Program-made: the position numbers and the translations under genes
NCBI RefSeq assembly: GCF_001467695.1
Contig: NZ_LNYE01000004.1
Coordinates: forward strand, 1 to 64,000
Direction of reading: 5' to 3'
Length of the DNA stretch: 64,000 nucleotides
DNA from: Legionella gratiana
GTDB taxonomy: Bacteria; Pseudomonadota; Gammaproteobacteria; Legionellales; Legionellaceae
Part shown: positions 23,433 to 32,883 of the stretch, piece by piece
How positions within the stretch are numbered: the stretch's first letter is position 1
Layout: each line of letters opens with the position of its first letter
The notes under the pieces: generated by a model
What the model was told of the DNA's origin: nothing
The model's database searches: none
What the model saw: only the letters and a program-made list of their open reading frames with translations

Positions 23433-23972
23433 ATGTCTAGAGTAGCTAAAGCCCCAGTAATTCAACCAGCAAATGTAGAAATAACATTAGGTGAAGGTGA
23501 AATTACTGTTAAAGGGCCTAAAGGAACACTAACTCAAAAATTAAATCGGTTAGTGAAGGTGAGTAAAAACACAGAGACTAATCATATTGAATTTGCTCCA
23601 GCAGCTAATGATCCTAAAGCTTGGGCTCAAGCTGGGACTGCCAGGGCGATAGTAAATAATATGGTTAAAGGTGTTACTGAAGGTTTTGTCGTAACTCTTG
23701 AATTGGTTGGTGTCGGTTATAGAGCGCAATCAAAAGATAAATCAATTACTTTATCTTTAGGTTATTCTCATCCTATCGAGTACCATTTGCCAAAAGGTGT
23801 ATTAGTTGAAACCCCTAGTAATACAGTAATTTTACTTAAAGGTGTTGATAAACAGATTTTGGGGCAAGTAGCTTCTGAGATACGTGCATTTCGTCCACCT
23901 GAGCCCTATAAAGGTAAAGGTGTTAAACTTGCTGGTGAGTATATTGTTCGTAAAGAAGCGAAGAAGAAATAA
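23433..23972 (+). CDS. rplF: 50S ribosomal protein L6
   Basis: L6 lies near the sarcin-ricin loop. The start SRVAKAPV and the C-terminal RPPEPYKGKGVKLAGEYIVRK signature (split here from residue 154 on) are conserved. Length is 179 residues. Confidence 0.96.
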   Translation: MSRVAKAPVIQPANVEITLGEGEITVKGPKGTLTQKLNRLVKVSKNTETNHIEFAPAANDPKAWAQAGTARAIVNNMVKGVTEGFVVTLELVGVGYRAQSKDKSITLSLGYSHPIEYHLPKGVLVETPSNTVILLKGVDKQILGQVASEIRAFRPPEPYKGKGVKLAGEYIVRKEAKKK

Positions 23973-23982
23973 GGTTTAAGTT

Positions 23983-24342
23983 ATGAATAAACACAACTCA
24001 CGTATTCGACGTGGATTAAAAGCAAAGGCGCTGATTCGCAAATCGGGTAGAGCAAGATTAGTAGTTTATAGAAGTGGCTTGCATATCTACTCTCAAATCG
24101 TTCAAGCAGACAAGCTTGGAGATAAAGTATTAGTTACTTGTTCAACTAATGATAAAGAGATACGAGCCAGCCTAGCCGGTAAATGTAAAGTAGAACAAGC
24201 CAACTTAGTAGGTAAGTTACTCGGCAAACGAGCAGGTGAGCAAGGAATTACCGAAGTTGCGTTTGATCGTGCTGGTTATAAATATCATGGCCGAGTGAGA
24301 GCTCTTGCAGAAGGTGCTCGCGAGGCTGGATTAGATTTTTAA
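23983..24342 (+). CDS. rplR: 50S ribosomal protein L18
   Basis: L18 binds 5S rRNA with L5 and L25. The basic N terminus ([20 protein letters not shown]) and the C-terminal [20 protein letters not shown] are typical. Length is 119 residues. Confidence 0.96.
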   Translation: MNKHNSRIRRGLKAKALIRKSGRARLVVYRSGLHIYSQIVQADKLGDKVLVTCSTNDKEIRASLAGKCKVEQANLVGKLLGKRAGEQGITEVAFDRAGYKYHGRVRALAEGAREAGLDF

Positions 24343-24351
24343 GGAACAACT

Positions 24352-24861
24352 ATGGCATTCGATGAATCATCACCTAAATCAGATGGGTACCAAGAAAAAT
24401 TAGTATCAGTTAATCGTACAGCTAAAGTTGTGAAGGGCGGTCGTGTTTTCGGCTTTGCTGTTCTTGTCGTTGTTGGGGATGGCAAAGGCAAAGTTGGATT
24501 TGGTAGAGGTAAAGCCCGTGAAGTTCCAATTGCTATTCAGAAAGCAATGGAACAAGCGAAGAAAAACATGGTTTATGTTCCTCTTAATGGCTCAACTATT
24601 TATCATGAAATTACCTGGAATTATGGCGCTTCTAAAGTATTTATGAAACCAGCTAGTGAAGGTACAGGAATTATAGCTGGTGGTGCAATGAGAGCGGTAC
24701 TTGAAGTTTTAGGGGTCCAAAATATATTAGCTAAGAGCATTGGATCTACAAATCCAAGCAATATTGTACGCGCTACAATTGGTGCTTTGACTAATATTGG
24801 TACTCCTGATTATGTTGCTGCCAAGCGTGGTAAAACTGTTGAAGAAGTTATGGCGGGCTAA
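24352..24861 (+). CDS. rpsE: 30S ribosomal protein S5
   Basis: S5 affects decoding fidelity and is the spectinomycin-resistance locus. The N-terminal dsRBD-like domain holds [19 protein letters not shown], with the spectinomycin loop wild type. The C-terminal domain has [18 protein letters not shown]. Length is 169 residues. Confidence 0.97.
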   Translation: MAFDESSPKSDGYQEKLVSVNRTAKVVKGGRVFGFAVLVVVGDGKGKVGFGRGKAREVPIAIQKAMEQAKKNMVYVPLNGSTIYHEITWNYGASKVFMKPASEGTGIIAGGAMRAVLEVLGVQNILAKSIGSTNPSNIVRATIGALTNIGTPDYVAAKRGKTVEEVMAG

Positions 24862-24863
24862 TT

Positions 24864-25049
24864 ATGGAAAACAAAATCAAAATTACTTTAGTTAAGAGTA
24901 TTATTGGTAGAAAGCCTAAGCATATTACAATTGTAAAACAATTAGGCTTAGGTAAAACCAATTCAAGCGTAACTCATAACGATACTCCAGCAATACGCGG
25001 TCTTATAAATCAGGTTAATTACCTATTGCTGATTGAGGAGAGTGTATAA
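24864..25049 (+). CDS. rpmD: 50S ribosomal protein L30
   Basis: L30 is a small 50S protein. The 61-residue sequence holds [16 protein letters not shown] and the [20 protein letters not shown] region. It begins 2 nt after rpsE and overlaps rplO by one base. Confidence 0.95.
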   Translation: MENKIKITLVKSIIGRKPKHITIVKQLGLGKTNSSVTHNDTPAIRGLINQVNYLLLIEESV

Positions 25050-25483
25050 TGAATTTAAATTCACTATCACCTGATCCAGGTTCACGTCGCCCTAAAAAAA
25101 GATTAGGACGAGGTATAGGATCAGGATTAGGAAAAACAAGCGGAAAAGGACATAAAGGCCAAAAGGCTAGAGCCGGTGGTTTCCATAAGATTAACTTTGA
25201 AGGCGGACAAATGCCTATTCAAAGACGTCTACCAAAGATGGGATTTAAATCACGGGTTGGAAGAACAGTTGATCAAGTTTGTTTAAGTGAACTTGCACAA
25301 ATCACTGCTGACGTGATTGACTTAAATGCTCTAAAAGATGCTGGCATCGTCAGTCGTAACATCAAAGATGTAAAAATAATCTTATCTGGTGAATTAACTA
25401 CTGCCATAAAACTTAAAGGTTTAAGGGTCACTAAAGGAGCTCGTTCAACCATTGAAGGTTTAGGCGGCAGCGTAGAAGAGTGA
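25049..25483 (+). CDS. rplO: 50S ribosomal protein L15
   Basis: L15 is a late assembly protein. The Gly-rich N terminus ([20 protein letters not shown]) and the [15 protein letters not shown] motif are typical. Length is 144 residues. It precedes secY as in most bacteria. Confidence 0.96.
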   Translation: MNLNSLSPDPGSRRPKKRLGRGIGSGLGKTSGKGHKGQKARAGGFHKINFEGGQMPIQRRLPKMGFKSRVGRTVDQVCLSELAQITADVIDLNALKDAGIVSRNIKDVKIILSGELTTAIKLKGLRVTKGARSTIEGLGGSVEE

Positions 25484-25485
25484 TT

Positions 25486-26814
25486 ATGAAAAACCAAAAA
25501 CATAATACAAGCCAATCACGTGGGGGATTGGCTGAGCTAAAATCAAGATTGTTGTTTGTAGTCTTAGGTATTTTAGTTTATCGATTGGGTGCTCATATTC
25601 CTGTACCAGGTTTAGATCCTGCTCGACTAGCTAATTTTTTTAATGAACAACAAAATACTATTTTTGGCTTGTTCAATATGTTTTCTGGCGGAGCTTTATC
25701 ACGAGTTACAGTTTTTGCTATTGGGATTATGCCCTATATTTCTGCATCGATTATCATTCAACTTTTTACAGTCGTGTCTCCAAAACTTGAACAGCTAAAA
25801 AAGGAAGGTGAATCTGGCAGAAGAAAAATAAATCAATATACGCGCTATTTGACGTTATTGTTATCTATTTTTCAATCTTTAGGGATGGCTCGATGGCTAG
25901 CTGGGCAACAAATTGCTTTGCAAGCTGACTTCTCATTTTATTTTACTGCAGTAGTTACATTAGTTACCGGTACTATGTTTTTAATGTGGCTTGGTGAGCA
26001 AATTACTGAAAAAGGCGTTGGAAATGGTATATCGCTAATTATTTTTTCAGGTATTGTCTCAAGTATGCCTACTGCGATAGCTTCTGTTCTTCAGCAAGTT
26101 AAAGAAGGTCAAATGCAAGCTCTAACTTTAGTTATTATTGCAGTGGTTGTTGTAGTAGTAACAGGGTTTGTGGTATTTATGGAGCGTGCACAGAGGCGTA
26201 TTAGAGTGAACTATGCTCAAAGAACTCAAGGAAGAAAAGTCTATGCTGCTCAAACAAGTCATTTGCCTTTAAAGATTAATATGTCTGGAGTCATACCGCC
26301 AATTTTCGCATCAAGTATTATATTACTGCCTGCGACTTTAGCACAGTTCTTTTCACATTCTAAAGGTATGGGTTGGTTGGCTGATGTTGGAATGGCTTTA
26401 TCACCAGGACAACCGTTATATTTAATCGTTTATGCAGTGGCTATTGTGTTCTTTGCATTTTTTTATGCTGCATTGGTGTTTAATCCCAAAGATACGGCAG
26501 ATAATTTAAAAAAATCTGGTGCATATATTCCTGGAATTAGACCAGGAGAGCAAACCACAAAATATATTGATGCTGTGATGACTCGTTTAACATTAGTAGG
26601 TTCAATATACTTAGTTTTGGTCTGTCTCTTACCTCAGATTTTAATGTATACATGGCATGTGCCTTTTTATTTCGGTGGAACGTCATTGCTGATTATCGTA
26701 GTTGTTATTATGGATTTTGTAGCTCAGGTGCAAGCTCATTTAATGACACAGCAATATGATTCTTTAATGAAAAAGGCTAATTTTAAAGGTACGAAATTAC
26801 CTGGTCTTTTATGA
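25486..26814 (+). CDS. secY: Preprotein translocase channel subunit SecY
   Basis: SecY is the ten-helix pore of the Sec translocon in the inner membrane, partner of SecE (225-596). The protein has the plug and lateral-gate segments, including [21 protein letters not shown] split at residues 65-85, and the cytoplasmic loop [15 protein letters not shown]. From the ATG at 25486 it is 442 residues. A GTG at 25480 in frame would add two residues. The gene closes the spc cluster. Confidence 0.97.
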   Translation: MKNQKHNTSQSRGGLAELKSRLLFVVLGILVYRLGAHIPVPGLDPARLANFFNEQQNTIFGLFNMFSGGALSRVTVFAIGIMPYISASIIIQLFTVVSPKLEQLKKEGESGRRKINQYTRYLTLLLSIFQSLGMARWLAGQQIALQADFSFYFTAVVTLVTGTMFLMWLGEQITEKGVGNGISLIIFSGIVSSMPTAIASVLQQVKEGQMQALTLVIIAVVVVVVTGFVVFMERAQRRIRVNYAQRTQGRKVYAAQTSHLPLKINMSGVIPPIFASSIILLPATLAQFFSHSKGMGWLADVGMALSPGQPLYLIVYAVAIVFFAFFYAALVFNPKDTADNLKKSGAYIPGIRPGEQTTKYIDAVMTRLTLVGSIYLVLVCLLPQILMYTWHVPFYFGGTSLLIIVVVIMDFVAQVQAHLMTQQYDSLMKKANFKGTKLPGLL

Positions 26815-26832
26815 TCTTTATCGGAGTTAGGA

Positions 26833-26946
26833 ATGAAAGTAAGAGCATCTGTAAAGCGAATTTGTCGCAATTGTAAAATTATTAAAAGAAGTGGCACGAT
26901 ACGAGTTATTTGTAAAGATGCCCGACATAAACAAAAGCAAGGTTAA
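26833..26946 (+). CDS. rpmJ: 50S ribosomal protein L36 (zinc-binding form)
   Basis: This 37-residue protein is short but clear: [20 protein letters not shown] at the start and [12 protein letters not shown] at the end. The Zn ligands C11, C14, C27 and H32 are all present, so it is the zinc-containing L36. GGAG lies before the ATG. It follows secY by 18 nt, the normal place. Confidence 0.95.
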
Positions 26947-26955
26947 TTTCTTTGC

Positions 26956-27003
26956 TTGATTTAATTCTATAAAAATAGTATTCTTCTGTCCCTTTCGACA
27001 GAA
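26956..27003 (+). promoter_or_regulatory. Alpha-operon promoter and leader hairpin
   Basis: TTGATT (26956-26961), a 17-nt spacer and TATTCT (26979-26984) form a reasonable promoter. A 7-bp stem (26984-26990 with 26997-27003) follows, before the rpsM ribosome-binding site. In E. coli, S4 controls this operon through its leader. I cannot tell whether this hairpin is the equivalent target. Confidence 0.5.
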
Positions 27004-27025
27004 CAAATAACGTTCGGAGAAGTTA

Positions 27026-27382
27026 ATGGCTCGTATTGCAGGAGTAAATATACCTGATCACAAACATCTTGTGATTGCTTTAACAGCAATTTATGGTATT
27101 GGTAAACCTACATCATTAAAACTATGTTCTACGGTTGGAATTGATCCTTCAACAAAGGTATCAGAGCTAACTGATGCTCAACTTGAGTCATTAAGAACAG
27201 AAATAGCAAAAATTACCGTAGAAGGCGATTTACGACGTGTTGTGACAATGAACATTAAACGCCTTATGGATCTAGGATGTTACCGTGGTCTAAGACATAG
27301 AAGAGGGCTGCCAGTACATGGTCAACGTACAAAAACTAATGCACGTACAAGAAAGGGCCGCAGAAAAGGCACCACCGTTTGA
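27026..27382 (+). CDS. rpsM: 30S ribosomal protein S13
   Basis: S13 contacts the P-site tRNA and bridges to the 50S subunit. [20 protein letters not shown] and the [20 protein letters not shown] tail are canonical. Length is 118 residues. First gene of the alpha operon. Confidence 0.97.
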   Translation: MARIAGVNIPDHKHLVIALTAIYGIGKPTSLKLCSTVGIDPSTKVSELTDAQLESLRTEIAKITVEGDLRRVVTMNIKRLMDLGCYRGLRHRRGLPVHGQRTKTNARTRKGRRKGTTV

Positions 27383-27404
27383 TATTTCATGTTAGGATAG
27401 TAAG

Positions 27405-27803
27405 ATGGCAATAACAAAGTCAAAACAACAAAAAGTACGCAAAAAGGCAAAACGTGTTGTATCAGATGGTATAGTACATGTTCATGCATCTTTTAATAAT
27501 ACCATAGTGACTTTTACCGATAGGCAAGGTAATGCACTTTGCTGGGCAACATCCGGTGGATCAGGTTTTAGAGGTTCAAGAAAAAGTACTCCTTATGCTG
27601 CACAAGTTGCTACCGAGCGTGCTGCTGCTGTTGCTAAAGAATATGGTATGAAATCTGTAGCTGTATTTGTTCATGGTCCTGGTCCTGGTAGAGAGTCCAC
27701 TATTCGTGAATTAATATCTCAGGATTTCAAAATTGTTGAAATAACCGATGTTACTGGTATCCCACATAATGGGTGCAAACCACCGAAAAAACGTCGTGTA
27801 TAA
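27405..27803 (+). CDS. rpsK: 30S ribosomal protein S11
   Basis: S11 is a platform protein near the Shine-Dalgarno helix. [20 protein letters not shown] and the ending [18 protein letters not shown] are conserved. Length is 132 residues. Confidence 0.97.
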   Translation: MAITKSKQQKVRKKAKRVVSDGIVHVHASFNNTIVTFTDRQGNALCWATSGGSGFRGSRKSTPYAAQVATERAAAVAKEYGMKSVAVFVHGPGPGRESTIRELISQDFKIVEITDVTGIPHNGCKPPKKRRV

Positions 27804-27819
27804 GACTCAGGAGTAATTA

Positions 27820-28440
27820 ATGGCTAGATATCTTGGTCCAAAATGTAAGTTATCACGTCGTGAAGGTTGTGATTTATTACTTAAAAGTGGTGTCCGTGAT
27901 CATAAATCAAAATGTAAATCAGAAAAGTTACCTGGACAACATGGTGATAAGAAACCCCGTTTAAACAGTTATGGTTTGCAGCTTAGAGAGAAGCAAAAAA
28001 TTAGACGGTTGTACGGTATTCTTGAAAAGCAATTTCGCGGTTATTATAAAATGGCTGCACGCATGAAAGGTGCTACAGGTGAAAACCTGATGGTCCTTCT
28101 TGAAAGACGTTTAGATAATGTCGTTTATCGTATGGGTTTTGCAAGCACACGTGCTGAAGCACGTCAATTAGTAACGCATAAAGCCATACTAGTTAATGAT
28201 AAAATAGTTAACGTTCCATCTTTTTTGATAAAGCCTGGTGATGTTATCTCTGTGCGACAAAGAGCAAAAAATCAAGGCCGTATTCAAGCTGCTTTAGCTT
28301 TGTCTGAGCAAAGAGTACCATGTGATTGGCTTACTGTAGATAATTCTTCGTTTAAAGGAACTTTTTCTACAGCACCAACGTTAACTGACTTATCTTCAGA
28401 CTACAACGTAAACTTAGTTGTAGAACTTTACTCTAAGTAA
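27820..28440 (+). CDS. rpsD: 30S ribosomal protein S4
   Basis: S4 nucleates 30S assembly and in E. coli represses the alpha operon. It has the [19 protein letters not shown] start and an S4 RNA-binding domain ([20 protein letters not shown]). Length is 206 residues. Confidence 0.97.
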   Translation: MARYLGPKCKLSRREGCDLLLKSGVRDHKSKCKSEKLPGQHGDKKPRLNSYGLQLREKQKIRRLYGILEKQFRGYYKMAARMKGATGENLMVLLERRLDNVVYRMGFASTRAEARQLVTHKAILVNDKIVNVPSFLIKPGDVISVRQRAKNQGRIQAALALSEQRVPCDWLTVDNSSFKGTFSTAPTLTDLSSDYNVNLVVELYSK

Positions 28441-28458
28441 GCTCGGAGAAATAGCTGA

Positions 28459-29451
28459 ATGTATACTGAAATCAATGAAATGTTGACACCAAATGTTCTT
28501 AAGGTCCAGGCTGAGTCGCCTTTTAAAGCTAAAATAGTTTTAGAGCCTTTGGAGCGTGGCTTTGGTCATACTCTCGGCAATGCTTTGAGACGTATATTAT
28601 TATCATCTATGCCTGGAAGTGTAATTACAGAAGCTTCAATTGAAGGTGTTCTTCATGAGTACAGTACAATTGAAGGTGTACAGGAAGATGTAGTGGATAT
28701 ATTACTGAATCTAAAGTTAGTTGCACTAAAAATGACAGTAGGCGATGAGTCAGTAATTACTCTTAATATGCAAGGTCCTTGTCAAGTTACTGCTGGTGAT
28801 ATTCAATTATCTCATGGATTAGAAATTATTAATCCAGATCTTGTTATTGCTAATTTGAACGAAAAGGGCAAATTAAATATGACAATGAAAGTTGAACGAG
28901 GGATAGGTTTTCATAGTACCGATTCATTCATTGGGCATTTTGATGATGAAATAGAAAGAAAATCTGTTGGTAAACTCAAAATTGATAATAGTTTCTCGCC
29001 TGTTAAGAAAGTAGCATATTATGTTGATAGTGCTCGAGTTGAAAATCGTACTGATTTAGATAAGCTAACTATTGAATTAGAAACTAATGGGACAATTGAT
29101 TCAGAAGAAGCAATCCGTATTTCAGCAAGCATTCTGCAACGACAGTTACATGCTTTTGTGGATATGAGGTTTGAAGAGTCACGATCTGATCAGAAGGAAC
29201 GAAATGATTTTGATCCTATTCTTTTACGTTCTGTTGATGATTTAGAATTAACTGTTCGCTCAGCAAATTGTTTAAAAGCAGAAAATATTCATTATATAGG
29301 CGATCTAGTACAACGAACTGAAAATGAACTTTTAAAAACTCCTAATCTTGGTAAAAAGTCTTTAACTGAAATTAAGGATGTTTTGGCTTCCCGTTCATTA
29401 TCGCTTGGTATGAAGCTTGAGAATTGGCCGCCAGCAAATCTTGGCGAATAA
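28459..29451 (+). CDS. rpoA: DNA-directed RNA polymerase subunit alpha
   Basis: RpoA dimerises to scaffold core polymerase. Its C-terminal domain contacts UP elements and activators. The N-terminal domain has [20 protein letters not shown]. The C-terminal domain (about residues 250-320) ends with [20 protein letters not shown]. Length is 330 residues. It lies between rpsD and rplQ as in E. coli. Confidence 0.98.
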   Translation: MYTEINEMLTPNVLKVQAESPFKAKIVLEPLERGFGHTLGNALRRILLSSMPGSVITEASIEGVLHEYSTIEGVQEDVVDILLNLKLVALKMTVGDESVITLNMQGPCQVTAGDIQLSHGLEIINPDLVIANLNEKGKLNMTMKVERGIGFHSTDSFIGHFDDEIERKSVGKLKIDNSFSPVKKVAYYVDSARVENRTDLDKLTIELETNGTIDSEEAIRISASILQRQLHAFVDMRFEESRSDQKERNDFDPILLRSVDDLELTVRSANCLKAENIHYIGDLVQRTENELLKTPNLGKKSLTEIKDVLASRSLSLGMKLENWPPANLGE

Positions 29452-29469
29452 AAGTTTAGGAGTTTTGTT

Positions 29470-29853
29470 ATGCGTCACCGTAATTCAGGCCGTCGTTTTG
29501 GCCGAACAAGTAGCCATAGAAAGGCTATGTTTGCAAATATGTGTTGTTCCTTAATTGAGCACGAATTGATAAAGACTACTTTGCCTAAAGCAAAAGATTT
29601 ACGTCGTTATATAGAGCCTTTAATCACTGTATCTAAAGTTGATTCAGTAGCAACACGTAGACATGCGTTTGATATATTAAGATCAAAATCTGCAGTAGGT
29701 AAGTTGTTTACTGATTTAGGTCCACGTTTTGTAAAACGTCCAGGTGGTTATATACGTATTATTAAATGTGGTTTTAGAGATGGGGATAATGCACCTATGG
29801 CAATTGTTGAGTTATTAGACAGACCAGTCTCTAGTGCTGATGCTGAAGAATAA
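29470..29853 (+). CDS. rplQ: 50S ribosomal protein L17
   Basis: L17 lies near the tunnel exit. The [20 protein letters not shown] start is canonical. Length is 127 residues. It is the last gene of the ribosomal supercluster and is followed by an intrinsic terminator. Confidence 0.97.
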   Translation: MRHRNSGRRFGRTSSHRKAMFANMCCSLIEHELIKTTLPKAKDLRRYIEPLITVSKVDSVATRRHAFDILRSKSAVGKLFTDLGPRFVKRPGGYIRIIKCGFRDGDNAPMAIVELLDRPVSSADAEE

Positions 29854-29878
29854 CGTAATTGTTTTATAATTTAAAACT

Positions 29879-29900
29879 ACCCGCACATGCGGGTTTTTTT
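29879..29900 (+). terminator. Intrinsic terminator of the alpha operon
   Basis: A GC-rich stem (ACCCGC with GCGGGT, 4-nt ACAT loop) is followed by seven T residues. It is the only strong terminator in the ribosomal block and ends it. Confidence 0.9.
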
Positions 29901-29946
29901 ATAAATATCTTCTTGAAAATGTACTGTAAAAGTTATTTTATCCGTA

Positions 29947-29975
29947 TCGACAATGATATTTACCTCAGCTATAAA
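29947..29975 (+). promoter_or_regulatory. Promoter of the 30006 gene
   Basis: TCGACA (29947-29952), a 17-nt spacer and TATAAA (29970-29975) lie about 30 nt before the next coding region and just after the ribosomal terminator. This indicates independent transcription. Confidence 0.6.
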
Positions 29976-30005
29976 ATTTTGTGGCACCTATTTTGAGATA
30001 TTTTT

Positions 30006-30725
30006 ATGTCGAAACTAAAAACTATTCACGATTATTATGATCCTTTGAAATTTATTAAAAAAATTCACACTCAAGAAGGTCTAGTTAATGCGCAGGAACT
30101 CATCGACTATCTAAATAGAGCATATCGTCATGCTATAAGGAAAATATTATTAGCATATCCTGCATCTTTTGCAGAGGGTTCGCCAATATTTGATCTTTGT
30201 ATTGATGTTATCTTAAACAACAATGATTTAACTAAAGTAACTATAAAGTGGATTGAAGATCAAATAAATAAAAATCAGGAACTAGTTCCACTCAAAAATT
30301 TAAAGCCAGAGGATCCTAATATTGACAAACTCCAATTAATAAAAGCAGTTACAAGGGCTCATCAATACAATTTAGTAGTTAGTGAAGATGTAGTTGTTTT
30401 TGTAAATAGTGTCCTCGCTCTTGAAACGATATTAAATATGGAATATGCATTGGGATTTTTTGCTTTTGCGGATAAGAGTGATCCGGAAAGGAAAGCGGCT
30501 ATTGCGGCGTTAAAAGAAGCCTTAAAGGACAAACCAGCCGATCTTTTATCACATTTATCAACCTTTCGTAGAGGTAAATTAGGTAGTGAGATTAGAGTCT
30601 TTGTAAAACAAGGCATGGCAGATAAATTATTGGATGGCAAAACAGTCCGTACTGTAAGTGATTTTATAACGGAGTTACACACGCAAGTGAATTCTAATTT
30701 GGCTCCAACTGTCAGTATAGCTTGA
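30006..30725 (+). CDS. Uncharacterised 239-residue helical protein
   Basis: I do not recognise this protein. It is predicted soluble and largely helical, with no signal peptide or membrane segment. The N-terminal half contains several amphipathic helices (YLNRAYRHAIRKILLAYPAS). The middle segment reads LALETILNMEYALGFFAFAD, and the rest is Lys/Leu-rich. It has its own promoter between the alpha-operon terminator and ssb, so it is unlinked to ribosome genes. A lineage-specific or secreted role is possible, but nothing in the sequence shows it. Coding quality is good: an ATG start, 239 codons without interruption and normal composition. Confidence 0.8.
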   Translation: MSKLKTIHDYYDPLKFIKKIHTQEGLVNAQELIDYLNRAYRHAIRKILLAYPASFAEGSPIFDLCIDVILNNNDLTKVTIKWIEDQINKNQELVPLKNLKPEDPNIDKLQLIKAVTRAHQYNLVVSEDVVVFVNSVLALETILNMEYALGFFAFADKSDPERKAAIAALKEALKDKPADLLSHLSTFRRGKLGSEIRVFVKQGMADKLLDGKTVRTVSDFITELHTQVNSNLAPTVSIA

Positions 30726-30814
30726 TGAACGTAATAACGCTTTGGCAGCAGATTTTCAAAAGTTACTTGCTAATGGTATCCGTTCAAGTAATGGCGTCAA
30801 CTTAATGAGTTATT

Positions 30815-30897
30815 GTAAGCTGGAGCTGAATGAAATAAAGCCCAACATAACAGGCTTTCCAAAAATTTTGGCTTTATTTCATTTAGCTCCAGCCTAC
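30815..30897. repeat. MITE-like long palindrome
   Basis: A 28-nt arm (30815-30842) is repeated in inverse at 30870-30897 with two differences, around a 27-nt centre. The arm has the GTAGGCTGGAGC...AAAGCC character of small palindromic repeats dispersed in many gammaproteobacterial genomes. It lies between the 30006 gene (plus) and ssb (minus), so it could also act as a bidirectional terminator. Only one copy is visible here. Confidence 0.7.
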
Positions 30898-30922
30898 CCT
30901 TAGTGAATAGTCAAAATAAGAT

Positions 30923-31396
30923 TCAGAAGGGAACATCGTCATCTAATTGATCAAAAGCATCTTGTGGAACTTGTTGTGCAGGTTGTTGTTTTCCAAAGTT
31001 CTGACTAGTTGGTGCAAATTGATTCTGTTGGATATCATCAAAACTGGATGATGCTCCTCCTTTGCTATCTAACATTTGTATGTCATTTGCAACAATTTCA
31101 GTTGTATATCTATCTTGCCCTTGCTGATCTTGCCATTTTCTGGTTCTTAAGCTGCCTTCGATATATAGTTTTGAACCTTTACGAACATATTCACCTGCAA
31201 TTTCACCTAAACGATTAAAACATACCACCCGATGCCATTCTGTTCTTTCTTGTTTTTCTCCAGTGACTTTATCTTTCCATGTTTCGCTAGTAGCAATTGA
31301 GAGTGTAGTCACTGCATTACCGTTGGGTAAATATCGTACGTCAGGATCAACACCTACGTTACCAATGAGTATTACTTTATTTACTCCACGTGCCAT
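30923..31396 (-). CDS. ssb: Single-stranded DNA-binding protein
   Basis: SSB coats single-stranded DNA in replication, repair and recombination. The 157-residue protein has an N-terminal OB fold ([20 protein letters not shown] and [20 protein letters not shown]), a Gln/Ser-rich linker and the acidic tip DDDVPF that recruits partner proteins. GGAG lies upstream of the ATG. Unlike E. coli, uvrA is not its divergent neighbour here. Confidence 0.97.
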   Translation of the reverse strand: MARGVNKVILIGNVGVDPDVRYLPNGNAVTTLSIATSETWKDKVTGEKQERTEWHRVVCFNRLGEIAGEYVRKGSKLYIEGSLRTRKWQDQQGQDRYTTEIVANDIQMLDSKGGASSSFDDIQQNQFAPTSQNFGKQQPAQQVPQDAFDQLDDDVPF

Positions 31397-31768
31397 TTAA
31401 TTTTCTCCTATATGCGAAAGTTAGGAGAAGAGTATACCTAATTTATATAGTGCTTGCACTCTGGGATTGACCCGGCTTTTAATTGAGAATGATGTCATTT
31501 TCTCTTTTATCTATTGAGTCTCACACTAAGTGGTGGTTTAGAATCAGTTTAAGGAGAAAATTGAATGAACTTTTATTAGGTTAAAGAAATGATCCAAATG
31601 ACTTCATGAACAATAAGGTCATTATGTACTAACCTATTGCCTCAATGAAAGGTGTTGCCGAAGGATAAAAAAAGTACAAATTTGATGATTAGTAATCTAA
31701 ATTAATATTTGATTAATGATTATTGATTATAATAATTAATTATTGGTCATTTGAGTTTGATTATTGCT
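31397..31768. other. 372-nt intergenic region between ssb and the 31769 gene
   Basis: This AT-rich divergent spacer should hold the ssb promoter near the ssb end (minus-strand TATACT about 30 nt before its ATG, poor -35). It also holds the promoter of the plus-strand gene near 31700-31733. I see no further gene: the short frame behind AAGGAG near 31550 stops after four codons. Confidence 0.6.
31701..31733 (+). promoter_or_regulatory. PmrA-box-like tandem repeat and -10 box
   Basis: ATTAATATT (31701-31709) and ATTAATGAT (31712-31720) are separated by 2 nt. This is the layout of the PmrA element of Legionella pneumophila (tandem cTTAATatT, 2-nt spacing) that controls many Dot/Icm effector genes. 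TATAAT (31728-31733) follows 7 nt later and 35 nt before the ATG. The region is AT-rich, so chance remains possible. Confidence 0.55.
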
Positions 31769-32863
31769 ATGAAAATATTATATGTTCCTTTTTCTTTAGA
31801 AGATGCTTTAGGTGATTTAGAGAGCAAGGCCAGTAAGTGGCGTAAGGATTATGAATCCAAAGGTAAAGAGGTTGTTGTTATCTATCACGATAGTCCAGCA
31901 ATTGCTGAAAGAGAGAATATTAAAAAAGCATTACAGGACGGAAACTGTCAAATTTATATTTTAAGTCATGGTATCGATAGCCCCGAGCTAGTTGTAGCTA
32001 ATCAAGCAAAGTATGATGAGGATTATAAGGAAATGGCTATAGAAGAAGTGGCTAACCGTTTTAAAAATGATTTAGTTATCGAAGGATTTAGCACGGATAA
32101 TATTGCAAAATTATATTTTTGTGATGCATATGCAAAAAAAAATAAACCACGTCAAATGGCTGAAGAGTTTCGCAAACAATTAGGTGAGCCACTTCAATCA
32201 ATGGAGATAAAATACTACTCTGATGTGAGTATCTGCGCGCCAGGTATGGGAATAGATGATTTGTTAAGCTCCAAACGCGCAGTTCGATCATTCCTAATGA
32301 AAAATGATCTGTTTTGTTTTGATTTAATGTGCGCAGTTGGTCGTGCACGAGAGTTTCGCCAAGGATTGAATGCAGTAGAAAGTAGAGCATCAGATCATGC
32401 CTTCTTTGCTAGTGCTCCCGAAGCAATAAAATTCCCCAAGTTTTCCCATCCTATTTTAACCCAATTGGCCCAAGGGTTAGTGAAAATGGTTCAGAGTGAT
32501 AAAATATTGGCAAAGAACCAATCAGAGATTATCAATGAGTTACTTCTTAGTCTGCCACGTAATCTTTCGGATTATTTAGTTGACTCTTTAATAGTTGGTG
32601 GGAAAAACTTAAAATTTGAGATGCGCATCAATAAAAAGAATCTTGAAGCTTTTTTAATGAAATCAGGTGTTATTGATAAGCCCATAACTTCTCCTGTAGA
32701 GAGTACCACGCCTAAACAATCCTGGATGGATGAGGATGATTATTTTGGAAAGGTTAATACTCTATTGGAGCCCCTAAATGTAGATGGTTTTTTAGCGTTG
32801 ACGGATTATGACGAAATACTTGACATGGAAGAGCAATTAGGGCATAAATCCCATCCGATATGA
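31769..32863 (+). CDS. Putative clan CD cysteine peptidase-like protein, candidate Dot/Icm effector
   Basis: This 364-residue protein has no family name I can assign. Residues 1-160 look like an alpha/beta domain. A strand ending in IYILSHG puts His67 after it, and a later strand ending in KLYFC puts Cys118 after it. A strand-HG, helix, strand-Cys order is characteristic of clan CD peptidases, and the pattern recalls the C80 autoprocessing domains of large clostridial and MARTX toxins. The C-terminal half is helical and ends in an acidic stretch (EILDMEEQ), as in many Dot/Icm substrates. A PmrA-box-like repeat precedes it. The frame extends to a TTG at 31751, but neither start has a good ribosome-binding site. 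The ATG is chosen because it aligns with the downstream paralogue. Confidence 0.75.
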   Translation: MKILYVPFSLEDALGDLESKASKWRKDYESKGKEVVVIYHDSPAIAERENIKKALQDGNCQIYILSHGIDSPELVVANQAKYDEDYKEMAIEEVANRFKNDLVIEGFSTDNIAKLYFCDAYAKKNKPRQMAEEFRKQLGEPLQSMEIKYYSDVSICAPGMGIDDLLSSKRAVRSFLMKNDLFCFDLMCAVGRAREFRQGLNAVESRASDHAFFASAPEAIKFPKFSHPILTQLAQGLVKMVQSDKILAKNQSEIINELLLSLPRNLSDYLVDSLIVGGKNLKFEMRINKKNLEAFLMKSGVIDKPITSPVESTTPKQSWMDEDDYFGKVNTLLEPLNVDGFLALTDYDEILDMEEQLGHKSHPI

Positions 32864-32883
32864 AGTCAATTTGCGCGTTGAGA

